Shown: piece after piece, positions 44,340-53,153 of the stretch | Layout of the letters: the number at the start of each line of letters is the position of its first letter | Numbering within the stretch: the first letter of the stretch is position 1 | DNA from: CAWCTD01 sp963798455 | GTDB lineage: Bacteria; Acidobacteriota; Terriglobia; Bryobacterales; Bryobacteraceae | DNA length: 64,000 nucleotides | Direction: 5' to 3' | NCBI GenBank assembly: GCA_963798455.1 | Contig: CAWCTD010000003.1 | Span: 3,410,001-3,474,000 of the forward strand | The notes under the pieces: generated by a model | The model's database searches: none | What the model saw: only the letters and a program-made list of their open reading frames with translations | What the model was told of the DNA's origin: nothing | Translations under genes and position numbers: made by a program

Positions 44340-45875
44340 ATGATCAACCGGCGAGAATTCCTGGCCGCGTCGGCCACCGTTGCCGCCAGCGCACAGACGA
44401 GGCAGCGGCCGAACATCCTCCACATTCAGACCGACCAGCAGCAGTGGGCCACCATCGCGGGCCGCTCGGAGTCGAGGACGCCCAACCTGAACCGCCTTGC
44501 CTCGCAAGGCATGTTGTTTGAGCGCTCCTACACGCCGTCGGCCGTCTGCTGCCCGTCGCGGGCCATCACGCTGTCGGGGGCTTATCACTGGCATAACGGC
44601 GTCTACAACCAGATCCACTCCGCGCCTTCGGTAAAGCGGGATCTCGATCCCGACGTCGTCCTGTACTCGCAGCGGCTGCGCGACGCCGGTTACCACCTCG
44701 GTTACGTCGGCAAGTGGCACTGTTCCTGGGTCCGGACTCCCGCGGATTTCGGATTTCAGGACCTGGCCGACGTGACCAGTTGCGATCCCCGCGCCCTCCG
44801 GAAACTCGACCTCAACCCGGACAAGGTGGAGCGTCCCAAGGAGCGGCTGAAGACCGTCCAGAGCCGCATGTTCTCCTGGCCTGGCAGCCAGCCGTTCGTC
44901 ATGTGGGGCTATCGCGAGGGCCCCGAAGAGGCCACGCCGGAGGCCTACCGGACCGATTGCGCCATCCGCATGTTGCGCCGCTTTGCCAAGGGCGCCCAGC
45001 CCTGGCACCTCGAAGTGCAGTATATCGAGCCCCACGATCCCTACATGCCGCTGAAGAGCTACCTGGACCGGTGCGACCCCCGCGCCATCCCCGTCGCCAA
45101 GAGCTTCTCCGACCGCTTTGAGAACAAGCCCGGGCTTCACCGCCGCGAGTCCGAAACCTGGGGGCAAGTCAGCGAGGACGACTATCGCCAGGGCCGCGCG
45201 CACTACTATGCCTACGTGGAGCAACTCGATGCGCAGATCGGGCGCGTGCTCAAGGCGCTGGATGAGACCGGGCAGGCGGACAACACTCTGGTCGTCTTCA
45301 CCACGGATCACGGCGACACCGCCGGGGCGCACCGCATGTGGATCAAGGGCTGGATTCCTTACGAGGAGTGCTACCGCATCCCGCTGATTATCCGGTGGCC
45401 GGGGCGAATCCAGCCCGGAACAAAGTGCGATCACCTGGTCCAGTTACAGGATCTGGCGCACACGTATGCAGAGGTCGCCGGCGCCAAGCCGATGCCCTAC
45501 CCCGACGGCCGCTCGCTGGTCCGGCTGTTCGAGAACCCGCAGCGCTCGGACTGGTCCGATGACATCTTGTCTGCTTACTACGGAGGTGAGTTTCTCTACA
45601 CACAGCGCATCGCCATCAATCGCCGTTACAAGTACGTGTTCAACGGCTTCGACTTCGACGAGTTATACGATCTCGAAGCGGACCCGGATGAGCTGCACAA
45701 CGTGGTCAGCGTCTCCAGCTACCGCGCGCAAGCCGATGATATGCGCGCCCGCCTGTATGAGCTGATGAACCGTTTCGAAGACCCCTTCGGCGACGTGAAG
45801 GCCCGCAACTCCATCGGCCAACCGCCCGACCGCTACGGCGCCCCCCGCTACCTCCCCCGAGGGAAGCGCACATAG
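44340..45875 (+). CDS. Sulfatase 4
   Basis: A 511-residue sulfatase, divergent from sulfatase 3 with 69 nt between starts. It has a Tat-like leader (INRREFLAASATVAASAQ), NILHIQTDQQQW, the formylglycine site CCPSRAITLSG (Cys 70 in CxPxR), YVGKWHCSW and FTTDHGDTAGAH. The substrate is unknown. The four sulfatases differ enough to suggest different sulfate positions. Confidence 0.92.
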   Translation: MINRREFLAASATVAASAQTRQRPNILHIQTDQQQWATIAGRSESRTPNLNRLASQGMLFERSYTPSAVCCPSRAITLSGAYHWHNGVYNQIHSAPSVKRDLDPDVVLYSQRLRDAGYHLGYVGKWHCSWVRTPADFGFQDLADVTSCDPRALRKLDLNPDKVERPKERLKTVQSRMFSWPGSQPFVMWGYREGPEEATPEAYRTDCAIRMLRRFAKGAQPWHLEVQYIEPHDPYMPLKSYLDRCDPRAIPVAKSFSDRFENKPGLHRRESETWGQVSEDDYRQGRAHYYAYVEQLDAQIGRVLKALDETGQADNTLVVFTTDHGDTAGAHRMWIKGWIPYEECYRIPLIIRWPGRIQPGTKCDHLVQLQDLAHTYAEVAGAKPMPYPDGRSLVRLFENPQRSDWSDDILSAYYGGEFLYTQRIAINRRYKYVFNGFDFDELYDLEADPDELHNVVSVSSYRAQADDMRARLYELMNRFEDPFGDVKARNSIGQPPDRYGAPRYLPRGKRT

Positions 45876-45901
45876 ATACGTCCTCGGAGTTCCAGGACAG
45901 G

Positions 45902-46330
45902 TTACTGAGGAACCCCGCTGAGCAGCCGAGCGAGCGCCGCCGCCGGCGTTACGATCTCGACGCCACGCAGCTTGTTCCCGTACAGAGCGCCGAAGTGCGT
46001 GCGGTCCCCGGTAACCAGCAGGTCGGCTCGCGCCTGGACGGCCGCCGCCAGAATGGGCGCGTCCTTCCGGGGGAGCCCCTGGGCTTCCGCCCACGCGACG
46101 CCCTCAGACCTACTCTCGGAGCAGAGGCGCACGATCCTCAAAAGACGATTCAACTGCGCCGCCAGATCGGGGTGCTTGATGTCCAGGTTACGGCGCGCTT
46201 CTTCGACGGCGTGTGGCGAGGTGAGCAGGTCGCAGAGACTTCGCTCAGCGCACGCCAGCAGGGTCGCGGCACGCCCATCCGGGTTGCGCGCGGCGCTGAA
46301 CAGCACATTGGCGTCCAGGAATAGGCGCAC
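45902..46330 (-). CDS. PIN-domain toxin (VapC-like ribonuclease)
   Basis: A 142-residue PIN protein. The acidic cluster is LFLDANVLFSAAR (Asp 6), the Glu of EEARRNL, the Asp of LPRKDAPILAAA and LLVTGDRTHFG. PIN toxins cleave RNA. It follows the AbrB-type antitoxin gene by 3 nt on the minus strand, forming a standard antitoxin-first pair. Confidence 0.82.
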   Translation of the reverse strand: MRLFLDANVLFSAARNPDGRAATLLACAERSLCDLLTSPHAVEEARRNLDIKHPDLAAQLNRLLRIVRLCSESRSEGVAWAEAQGLPRKDAPILAAAVQARADLLVTGDRTHFGALYGNKLRGVEIVTPAAALARLLSGVPQ

Positions 46331-46333
46331 GAG

Positions 46334-46576
46334 TTATCGCTTGAGAGCTTTCAGCTTCCTGCGCTCGGAGGCCGTCAGCCGGTCGGCCTTCTCGAACTCT
46401 CGTATGCGCTCTTCGCTGTATATTTCGATGGGATACACGCCGGCCTGCCGGAGCAGGATGGCTCCGTCCTCGGTTACATCCACGAGCATGGGCGTTTGTT
46501 CCTGGATTCCAAGGCGGTCGAGCACCGCCTTGGGAATGGACACCTGCCCCTTGCTGCCGACCTTAACCAGTTGCAC
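46334..46576 (-). CDS. AbrB/MazE-type antitoxin
   Basis: An 80-residue protein with the SpoVT-AbrB swapped-hairpin motif (VKVGSKGQVSIPKAVLDRLGI) at its N-terminus and a charged C-terminal helix that would wrap the toxin. The start is GTG 46576. A TATCAT box lies a few nt upstream on the minus strand and an 18-bp palindrome sits just behind it, fitting self-repression. Confidence 0.82.
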   Translation of the reverse strand: MQLVKVGSKGQVSIPKAVLDRLGIQEQTPMLVDVTEDGAILLRQAGVYPIEIYSEERIREFEKADRLTASERRKLKALKR

Positions 46577-46593
46577 GATTTCATGATACCAGA

Positions 46594-46611
46594 ATTCCGG
46601 CTAGCCGGAAT
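46594..46611. promoter_or_regulatory. 18-bp perfect palindrome, candidate antitoxin operator
   Basis: ATTCCGGCTAGCCGGAAT is its own reverse complement over 18 bases and ends 17 nt before the antitoxin start. It overlaps the promoter spacer ahead of a TATCAT -10 box (46588-46583). AbrB/MazE-type antitoxins commonly bind palindromes in their own promoter. Confidence 0.5.
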
Positions 46612-46745
46612 CCGGATCATGGCGTGGCCAGTATCAGCCTCAAAGAACCGATCAGCAGCCAACTGTTCCTCTCGTACAGCGGCGTCCTCGAGGTTCCGGC
46701 TGCCGCGCGGCGGATGTTATGTTGAAATAAGACGACCTGCCCAAC

Positions 46746-49418
46746 ATGCTCAAAGCCAAAGCAGAGACTGGGGAAGACCTGAATCCGCAGGAGACGGCGG
46801 AGTGGATTCAGTCGCTCGACCAGATCGTGGACCAGTCCGGACCCGAGCGCGCGTCCTTCCTGCTCGACCGTCTGCTCGAGCGCGCGCGCAGGTCAGGCGT
46901 CGTGTTCCCCCACAGCCTCAACACGCCCTACGTCAACACCATCCCGGTCGAAGAGCAGGAGCCCTACCCGGGCGACCGCGAGCTGGAACGAAAGATCAAG
47001 AGCTTCATCCGCTGGAACGCCATGGCCATGGTCGTACGGGCCAACAAGTACGACCCGGGCATCGGCGGCCACATCTCCACTTACGCCTCGCTCGCCACCC
47101 TGGTCGAGGTGGGCTTCCATCACTTCTTCCACGCTTCCTATGGCGATGAGCCCGGCGACCTGATCTACTTCCAGGGCCACGCCTCACCCGGCATTTACGC
47201 GCGCGCTTTCCTGGAAGGGCGCCTCACCGAAAAGCACCTGGAAAACTTCCGGCACGAGCTTCGCGACCATCCGGGCCTTTCCTCGTACCCCCACCCCTGG
47301 CTGATGCCGGGCTTCTGGCAGTTCCCGACCGTCTCCATGGGCCTGGCCCCCATCAACGCCATCTACCAGGCGCGGTTCATGCGCTACCTGGAGAACCGCG
47401 GGATCATCCCACGCACTCCTCGCAAGGTCTGGGCGTTTCTGGGCGACGGCGAAACCGACGAGCCCGAATCCCTCGGCGCGCTGACACTCGCCTCGCGGGA
47501 GAAGCTGGACAACCTGACCTTCGTGGTCAACTGCAACCTGCAACGGCTGGACGGCCCGGTGCGCGGCAACGGCAAGATCATACAAGAGCTCGAATCCGCT
47601 TTCCGCGGCGCGGGCTGGAACGTCATCAAGGTCATTTGGGGCGGTCTTTGGGACGAGTTGCTCGCCCGCGACACCACCGGCCTCCTGGTCAAGCGCATGG
47701 AGGAGTGCGTCGACGGCGATTACCAGAACTTCGCCGTGCGCGGCGGCGCCTATGTGCGCAAGGTCTTCTTCGGAAAGTACCCGGAATTGCTCGATCTGGT
47801 CGAGGATCTCACCGACGACCAGCTCTTCCGGCTGCCTCGCGGCGGCCACGATCCGGTGAAGGTCTACAACGCGTACAGGCGAGCGGCCGATTACTCGGGC
47901 GCGCCCACTGTGATATTGGCCAAGACCGTGAAGGGCTACGGCATGGGCGAGGCTGGCGAGGGCCGCAATGTCACGCACCAGCAGAAGAAGCTCAACGAGC
48001 AGGAACTGGAGAACTTCCGCCGCCGGTTCTCGATTCCAATCCCGGATGAAACAGTCCACACGGTCTCGTTCTACAAGCCTCCTGAGGACAGCCAGGAGAT
48101 ACAGTACCTGCGCGAGCGGCGCCAGGAGTTGGGCGGATACCTTCCGGCCCGCGAGCCCAGGCCCATTCGCATCACCGCCCCGCCCCTGGAGTTCTTCGCC
48201 GAGACGCTGGCCGGCTCCGAGGGCCGCGAAGTCTCGACCACCATGGCTTTCGTCCGCGCCTTGACCCTGCTGCTCAAGCACCCCGAGCTGGGCCGCTACG
48301 TCGTGCCCATCATCCCGGACGAAGGCCGGACCTTCGGCATGGAGTCGTTGTTCCGCCAGTTCGGCATCTACGCCAGCAAGGGGCAACTCTACGATCCGGT
48401 GGACAAGGAGATGTTCCTCTACTACAAGGAAGCCAAGGACGGGCAGATCCTGGAGGAAGGAATCACCGAGGCCGGCTCCATGGCCTCCTTCACCGCCGCC
48501 GGCACCGCCTACGCCAACTACGGCGTGCCCCTGATCCCGTTCTTCATCTACTACTCCATGTTCGGGTTCCAGCGGGTGGGCGACTTGGTCTGGGCCTTCG
48601 GCGACTCACGAGGCAAGGGCTTCATGGTGGGCGCCACCGCCGGGCGCACGACGCTCGCCGGCGAAGGGCTCCAGCACCAGGACGGGCACAGCCACGTGCT
48701 GTTCAGCACGGTTCCCACCTGCGCCAGCTACGACCCGGCCTACGCCTATGAGATCGCCGTCATCGTCCAGGATGGCATCCGGCGGATGTACCAGGAGCAG
48801 GAGAACTTCTTCTACTACCTGACTGTCGGGAACGAGAACTACGTGCAGCCGCCCATGCCCGACGGTGTCCGCGAGGGGATACTCAAGGGTATCTACCGGT
48901 TCCAGGCCGCTCCCGGTGGAAAGGCGGCGGTTCACCTGTTCGGAAGCGGCTCAATTTTGAATGAAGCCCTGCGGGCGCAGGCCATTCTAGCGGAGCGCTG
49001 CCAGGTCGAAGCCGATGTCTGGAGCGTCACCAGCTACAATGAGCTGCGGCGCGACGCTCTGGCCGTCGAGCGCTGGAACCGGCTGCACCCCGCGAGTCCG
49101 CCCCGGCGTCCTTATCTGGTTCAGGCGCTCGAAGGCGCCGAGGGGCCCATCGTCGCCGCGACGGACTACATGAAAATCGTCGCCGACCAGGTTTCGCCCT
49201 GGCTTCCCGGACGCATGACCGCGCTGGGCACCGACGGCTTCGGCCGCAGCGACAACCGCCAGCAGCTCCGCCGGCACTTCGAAGTGAATGCCGAGTCCAT
49301 TGCCTCGGCGGGCCTGACCAGCCTCGTCAGATTGGGGAGCTTCGATGCGGCGGCAGCGCGGCGGACTATCGAGCAGTTGGGGTTGAATCCGGAATCCCAG
49401 GACCCTGCCCGGGCCTAG
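46746..49418 (+). CDS. aceE: Pyruvate dehydrogenase E1 component, homodimeric
   Basis: AceE decarboxylates pyruvate with thiamine diphosphate and passes the acetyl group to lipoyl E2. The 890-residue length fits the homodimeric class. Visible are INTIPVEEQEPYPGD-like N-terminal sequence (NTPYVNTIPVE), GGHISTYASLATLVEVGF, the ThDP site GDGETDEPESLG...NCNLQRLDGPVRGNGKI and TAGRTTLAGEGLQHQDGHS. No aceF or lpd lies nearby. It is followed 56 nt later by an IS element. Confidence 0.95.
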   Translation: MLKAKAETGEDLNPQETAEWIQSLDQIVDQSGPERASFLLDRLLERARRSGVVFPHSLNTPYVNTIPVEEQEPYPGDRELERKIKSFIRWNAMAMVVRANKYDPGIGGHISTYASLATLVEVGFHHFFHASYGDEPGDLIYFQGHASPGIYARAFLEGRLTEKHLENFRHELRDHPGLSSYPHPWLMPGFWQFPTVSMGLAPINAIYQARFMRYLENRGIIPRTPRKVWAFLGDGETDEPESLGALTLASREKLDNLTFVVNCNLQRLDGPVRGNGKIIQELESAFRGAGWNVIKVIWGGLWDELLARDTTGLLVKRMEECVDGDYQNFAVRGGAYVRKVFFGKYPELLDLVEDLTDDQLFRLPRGGHDPVKVYNAYRRAADYSGAPTVILAKTVKGYGMGEAGEGRNVTHQQKKLNEQELENFRRRFSIPIPDETVHTVSFYKPPEDSQEIQYLRERRQELGGYLPAREPRPIRITAPPLEFFAETLAGSEGREVSTTMAFVRALTLLLKHPELGRYVVPIIPDEGRTFGMESLFRQFGIYASKGQLYDPVDKEMFLYYKEAKDGQILEEGITEAGSMASFTAAGTAYANYGVPLIPFFIYYSMFGFQRVGDLVWAFGDSRGKGFMVGATAGRTTLAGEGLQHQDGHSHVLFSTVPTCASYDPAYAYEIAVIVQDGIRRMYQEQENFFYYLTVGNENYVQPPMPDGVREGILKGIYRFQAAPGGKAAVHLFGSGSILNEALRAQAILAERCQVEADVWSVTSYNELRRDALAVERWNRLHPASPPRRPYLVQALEGAEGPIVAATDYMKIVADQVSPWLPGRMTALGTDGFGRSDNRQQLRRHFEVNAESIASAGLTSLVRLGSFDAAAARRTIEQLGLNPESQDPARA

Positions 49419-49431
49419 CGGGTTTCCTTCT
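49415..49431 (+). repeat. 17-bp direct repeat, copy 1
   Basis: CTAGCGGGTTTCCTTCT begins at the aceE stop codon and recurs exactly at 50943-50959 immediately after the IS element. The distance without the IS would be about 56 bp, so the repeat predates the insertion. Confidence 0.8.
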
Positions 49432-49474
49432 GCACCGCACAACCCCTCAACTCACTTTCACCACGGGTTCCTAG

Positions 49475-50942
49475 TACTACTGTGTTATAAACAGAACATT
49501 TTGTAGTACAATTGTTTCGTGGAATCGCGCCTCTCGGCGCCAGGCCCACAACAGAAACGCCTTGCGGCCTACCTTGAGGGCCTGGCGCAAGCCGCAGGGC
49601 ACGCGGACCGAGTGGTCCCGCTGAAGAACTACTGCACGGGCCTGCTGCTTCCGGGCGAACGCAAGAGCGTGGAGCCGATGGCGGCGCGACTGGCCCCGGA
49701 CAACGTGCGCCGGATGCATCAGTCCTTGCATCATCTGGTGGCCGATGCCCCCTGGAGCGATGAAGCTCTGCTGGGGCGCGTTCGCGATCAGGTGCTTCCT
49801 GCCATGGAGAAGCAGTGCCCGGTGGTGGCGTGGATCGTGGACGATACGGGGTTCCCCAAGAAGGGTACGCATTCGGTGGGCGTGGCACGTCAGTATTGCG
49901 GGCAGTTGGGAAAGCAGGACAACTGCCGGGTGGCGGTGAGCCTTTCGGTGGCTACCTGGAGCGCCAGTCTTCCGATTGCCTGCCAGCTTTACCTGCCGGA
50001 AGCCTGGACGAAAGATACAAAACGACGACGCCAGACCGGAGTGCCGGAACCGATCGGCTTCCGAACGAAACCGCAGATCGCCTTTGAGCAGATCCGCGAG
50101 GCCGTCGACGCCAATGTGCCACGCGGGGTCGTTCTGGCCGATGCCGGCTACGGGATCGATGGGCAATTCCGGGCGGGTCTGACCCAAATCCAACTCCAGT
50201 ATGTGGTGGGGGTTCAATCCTCGATGACGGTTTGGGCGCCGGGAACCCATCCTTTGCCGGCCAAGCCGTGGAGCGGCCAGGGACGTCCGCCCAAACTCCT
50301 TCGCCGTGACAGCCACCACCAGCCTGTTTCCGTCAAAGAGTTAGCGCTTGGACTTTCTTCTTCAGCGTGGAAAAGCATCACTTGGCGCGAAGGCAAACAG
50401 AAGCCTCTGAAATCGCGATTCGCGGCGCTGCGAGTCCGGCCTGCGCACCGGGACTACTGGAAGGCGGAACCGTACCCGGAAGAGTGGTTGCTGATGGAGT
50501 GGCCGCGCGGGGAAGCCGAGCCGATCAAGTACTGGATTTCCACGCTGCCGCCACAGACCAAGCTCAAGGATCTGGTCCGGATGGCCAAGCATCGTTGGAT
50601 CATCGAGCGCGACTACCAAGAACTGAAGCAGGAACTCGGACTCGGCCACTTCGAAGGACGTGGCTGGCGCGGTTTCCACCATCACGCCACCCTGTGCGTC
50701 GCCGCCTACGGGTTCCTGATCGCGGAGAGGAGCCGTTTTTCCCCCTCGGCGCGCGCCGGCCAGTTGGCAATACCCGCGCTCAAACCAACGGAGAACTTCG
50801 AGCCGCGAGGCCGCCCCGCCAGCCTGCGGACGGCATGATCCTGGCTCGATCGCCACTCTCCGCAGAGCCATCGCAGCCCTCTTGATCAGGCAGCTTCCTT
50901 GCTGTCCTTTCTGTGGCGTTCTTCGTTTATAACACAGTAGTA
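49475..50942 (+). mobile_element. IS701-family insertion sequence, 1468 bp
   Basis: The ends are perfect 18-bp inverted repeats (TACTACTGTGTTATAAAC at 49475-49492; its complement at 50925-50942), flanked by a 4-bp target duplication CTAG (49471-49474 and 50943-50946), as expected for IS701 elements that target CTAG-like sites. One intact transposase gene fills it. Intact ends, duplication and frame suggest a recent insertion. Confidence 0.9.
49519..50838 (+). CDS. IS701-type DDE transposase
   Basis: A 439-residue transposase starting at GTG 49519. DDE residues are visible: first Asp in WIVDDTGFPKKG, second in VVLADAGYG, and the Glu in RWIIERDYQELKQELGLGHFEGR. This Y(2)R(4)E-like segment is characteristic of the IS701/IS4 group. 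The C-terminus trails off in a Pro/Arg-rich tail after the catalytic domain. Confidence 0.93.
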   Translation: MESRLSAPGPQQKRLAAYLEGLAQAAGHADRVVPLKNYCTGLLLPGERKSVEPMAARLAPDNVRRMHQSLHHLVADAPWSDEALLGRVRDQVLPAMEKQCPVVAWIVDDTGFPKKGTHSVGVARQYCGQLGKQDNCRVAVSLSVATWSASLPIACQLYLPEAWTKDTKRRRQTGVPEPIGFRTKPQIAFEQIREAVDANVPRGVVLADAGYGIDGQFRAGLTQIQLQYVVGVQSSMTVWAPGTHPLPAKPWSGQGRPPKLLRRDSHHQPVSVKELALGLSSSAWKSITWREGKQKPLKSRFAALRVRPAHRDYWKAEPYPEEWLLMEWPRGEAEPIKYWISTLPPQTKLKDLVRMAKHRWIIERDYQELKQELGLGHFEGRGWRGFHHHATLCVAAYGFLIAERSRFSPSARAGQLAIPALKPTENFEPRGRPASLRTA

Positions 50943-50959
50943 CTAGCGGGTTTCCTTCT
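50943..50959 (+). repeat. 17-bp direct repeat, copy 2 (includes the CTAG target duplicate)
   Basis: The second copy of the 17-bp sequence starts with the CTAG duplicated by the IS. It touches the stop codon of the minus-strand zinc-ribbon gene at 50958. Confidence 0.8.
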
Positions 50960-51185
50960 ATTCCTGGGCGGGCATCTGCTGGTCGCCCTCCCGCCACGCG
51001 CTGATTTTCAGGCGGCGGCAGACCCAGCACAATCCCTCGGTCGAGTTGGGGGCGCAAGGGGAACCACACACGACGCACTTCGCCGAGGCCTTCGCCAGGC
51101 TCTCCAGCTCAAACGCCTTCCGCGCCCGTTCCAGAATCTCTTCCGGAACCACACTTTCCGGGCTGACCGCTGCTTTGCGTCTCAT
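50958..51185 (-). CDS. Small zinc-ribbon protein, 75 aa
   Basis: A helical N-terminus (EEILERARKAFELESLAKA) followed by a four-Cys zinc ribbon: CVVCGSPC...GLCWVCRRL. An alternative ATG lies 3 codons upstream. The gene is intact; the IS lies just past its stop. Function is unknown; four-cysteine ribbons of this kind often bind nucleic acid or act as regulators. Confidence 0.65.
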   Translation of the reverse strand: MRRKAAVSPESVVPEEILERARKAFELESLAKASAKCVVCGSPCAPNSTEGLCWVCRRLKISAWREGDQQMPAQE

Positions 51186-51256
51186 GTGCGTCAACAGTTC
51201 CGATCTACGTCTTCAACTATAAACCAAGTGCGCCTGGTTTGTACAACCCTGAGAGG

Positions 51257-51445
51257 TCAAGCAGCCCTGTTCTGCATCACCACGTAGGCGGCGTCGAGCG
51301 AGGACGAGCAGCGCGGGCACTTCTGCCCGGACCTGACAAACATCCTGCGCCCGATGGGAACGGTATCCGCTTCGACGGTGTGCGTGCATATGAGGCAGTA
51401 TACTGAGCCTCTTGAAGTCTTCGTACTGCCTGCGACGTTTTTCAT
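51257..51445 (-). CDS. Small zinc-ribbon protein, 62 aa
   Basis: Two CxxC pairs (YCLICTHTVE and KCPRCSSSLD) about 26 residues apart form a compact zinc ribbon. A ribosome-like GGAGG (revcomp of CCTCC at 51451-51455) precedes the ATG. It is divergent from fabD. No family name is recognised. Confidence 0.65.
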   Translation of the reverse strand: MKNVAGSTKTSRGSVYCLICTHTVEADTVPIGRRMFVRSGQKCPRCSSSLDAAYVVMQNRAA

Positions 51446-51550
51446 CCCGAGCCTCCTCCGTGAAACCCAGCTTTCATTGCATAAGACGCGTCAGGCCAGC
51501 GAAAAGATTTCAGAAATTTGCGGCAATCCTTGGTACCCTGTACCTTTACC

Positions 51551-52483
51551 ATGGCAAAGATCGCCTTCCTGTTCCCCGGCCAGGGTTCTCAATACGTTGG
51601 CATGGGCAAGAGCTTGGCCAGGGCTTACTCTGCCGCCCGCCGGGTGTTCCAACAAGCCGACGACGTCCTGGGTTTCCCGCTTTCCCGGCTCTGCTTCGAA
51701 GGTCCGGAGGAGGACCTCAAGCTGACCCACAACACGCAGCCGGCCCTGCTCACCGTATCGGCTGCGGCGCTGGCCGTATTGAGCGAAAGGGAGGTCACGC
51801 CGGACTTTGTCGCCGGCCACAGCCTGGGGGAGTATTCCGCGCTGGTGGCCGCCGGCAGTCTGAACTTCGCCGACGCCGTTCGCTTGGTGCGCAGGCGCGG
51901 CCAGTACATGCAGGAAGCGGTGCCCGTGGGCGTGGGAGCCATGGCTGCCCTGCTTAAGCTGCCGGAGGGCAAGCTGGAGGAAGTATTGAGCCAGGCCGCT
52001 CAGGGAGATGTCGTTTCCGCGGCAAACCTGAACTCGCCAGACCAGGTCGTCATCGCCGGCCACGCTACCGCGGTCGGAAGGGCCGTGGAGTTGGCCAAGG
52101 CGGCGGGCGCCAGGCGGGCGATGCTGCTACCCGTCAGCGCGCCGTTCCATTGTTCCCTGATGAAGCCCGCGCAGGAGAAGCTCGGCGTGGACCTGGAGGC
52201 GACGCCCTTCGCGGATCCGCGTTGTCCGCTGGTCAACAACTGGCAGGCACGCGAGGTCCGTACGGGCGCCGAGGCGCGCAGGGGACTTTTTGAGCAGGTG
52301 CCTAACCCGGTTCGCTGGACCGAGACCATCCGCTACCTGATTTCGCAAGGGGTGGAGCGGTTCATTGAGGTCGGCGCCGGGGGGGTTCTGACGGGCTTGC
52401 TGCGGTCGATCGAGCCGTCGGTCAAGGGATTCAAGTTCGGTGAATCGGAAGATTGGGAGAAACTCAATGAAGCGATTGTTTAG
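51551..52483 (+). CDS. fabD: Malonyl-CoA:ACP transacylase
   Basis: FabD loads malonate onto ACP for fatty-acid synthesis. The 310-residue protein has FLFPGQGSQYVGMGK at the N-terminus, the catalytic Ser 91 in AGHSLGEYSA and the active-site His in SAPFHCSLM. No Shine-Dalgarno is evident before ATG 51551, so the start might be leaderless or translation weak. It overlaps the next gene by 17 nt. The rest of the fab operon is absent; this enzyme could also serve the ACPs at 12354 and 22996. Confidence 0.93.
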   Translation: MAKIAFLFPGQGSQYVGMGKSLARAYSAARRVFQQADDVLGFPLSRLCFEGPEEDLKLTHNTQPALLTVSAAALAVLSEREVTPDFVAGHSLGEYSALVAAGSLNFADAVRLVRRRGQYMQEAVPVGVGAMAALLKLPEGKLEEVLSQAAQGDVVSAANLNSPDQVVIAGHATAVGRAVELAKAAGARRAMLLPVSAPFHCSLMKPAQEKLGVDLEATPFADPRCPLVNNWQAREVRTGAEARRGLFEQVPNPVRWTETIRYLISQGVERFIEVGAGGVLTGLLRSIEPSVKGFKFGESEDWEKLNEAIV

Positions 52484-53114
52484 CGTTCTGCTGTTTGGAC
52501 TCGCCTGCTGGGCGCAAACCCCCAGTGCGCTGGAATCAGACCCGAAGGGCTGGACGGACCTCATGCCCCCGGCCTCCCTCAAAGGATGGACAAGGGTAGC
52601 CTTCCTCACGACCGAGCCCCTAAATCCCGCGTCGCAATGGAGGGTGGACGACGCGAACGGGGTGCTGATCTGCCAGGGCGACAAGGGGCACGAGTTCTTT
52701 CGATACGACAAAGAGCTGGCTAACTTCATCTTTCACGCGGAGTGGCGTTTCACGCCCATTCCGAACGGCAAGGGCTACAACAGCGGGGTCCTGGCGCGCT
52801 GCAGCGCGGACGGCCTCTTGTGGCACCAGGCGCAGAGCGGCGCGGGCGGCGGCTACCTGTTTGGCGACACTCTGGTCAAGGGAGTCAAGCAGCGCGTCAA
52901 CCTGCGCGCTCAGATGAAGGAGAACCGGGTGAAGCCCGAGGGCGAGTGGAACGTCTACGAGATCCGCGCCGAGGGACCGAAGATGAGCCTTTGGGTCAAC
53001 GGGGCAGTGGTCAGCGAGATGGACAATCTCGAAATTCTGAAGGGCTACATCGGCCTGGAGGCGGAAGGCTACCTGATCGAGTTCCGAAATCTGAAGCTCA
53101 AGGTGTTGCCGTAG
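52467..53114 (+). CDS. DUF1080 (3-keto-disaccharide hydrolase family) secreted protein
   Basis: A 215-residue protein with a signal peptide (MKRLFSVLLFGLACWAQ) and one concanavalin-like DUF1080 domain: WRVDDANGVLICQG, FIFHAEWRFTP, KGYNSGVLARC, EWNVYEIRAEGPKMSLWVNG and GYIGLEAEGYLIEFRN. Some family members hydrolyse 3-keto-glycosides; others only bind sugars. It starts inside the end of fabD. An exported sugar-related protein fits the glycan-degrading lifestyle. Confidence 0.82.
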   Translation: MKRLFSVLLFGLACWAQTPSALESDPKGWTDLMPPASLKGWTRVAFLTTEPLNPASQWRVDDANGVLICQGDKGHEFFRYDKELANFIFHAEWRFTPIPNGKGYNSGVLARCSADGLLWHQAQSGAGGGYLFGDTLVKGVKQRVNLRAQMKENRVKPEGEWNVYEIRAEGPKMSLWVNGAVVSEMDNLEILKGYIGLEAEGYLIEFRNLKLKVLP

Positions 53115-53153
53115 GGGCTTGCCGGCGGCACGCCACTCCGGAGGACTGTCCCC

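Noticed and set aside
44271..45434. 388-codon upstream extension of sulfatase 3
   Set aside because: It is antisense to sulfatase 4. The real start at 44270 has a strong AGGAGGGA site and a Tat leader directly after it.
46664..46677. 14-nt match to the complement of the 23S rRNA sarcin-ricin loop (TGTTCCTCTCGTAC)
   Set aside because: The match does not extend on either side into LSU rRNA sequence, so an rRNA fragment cannot be supported.
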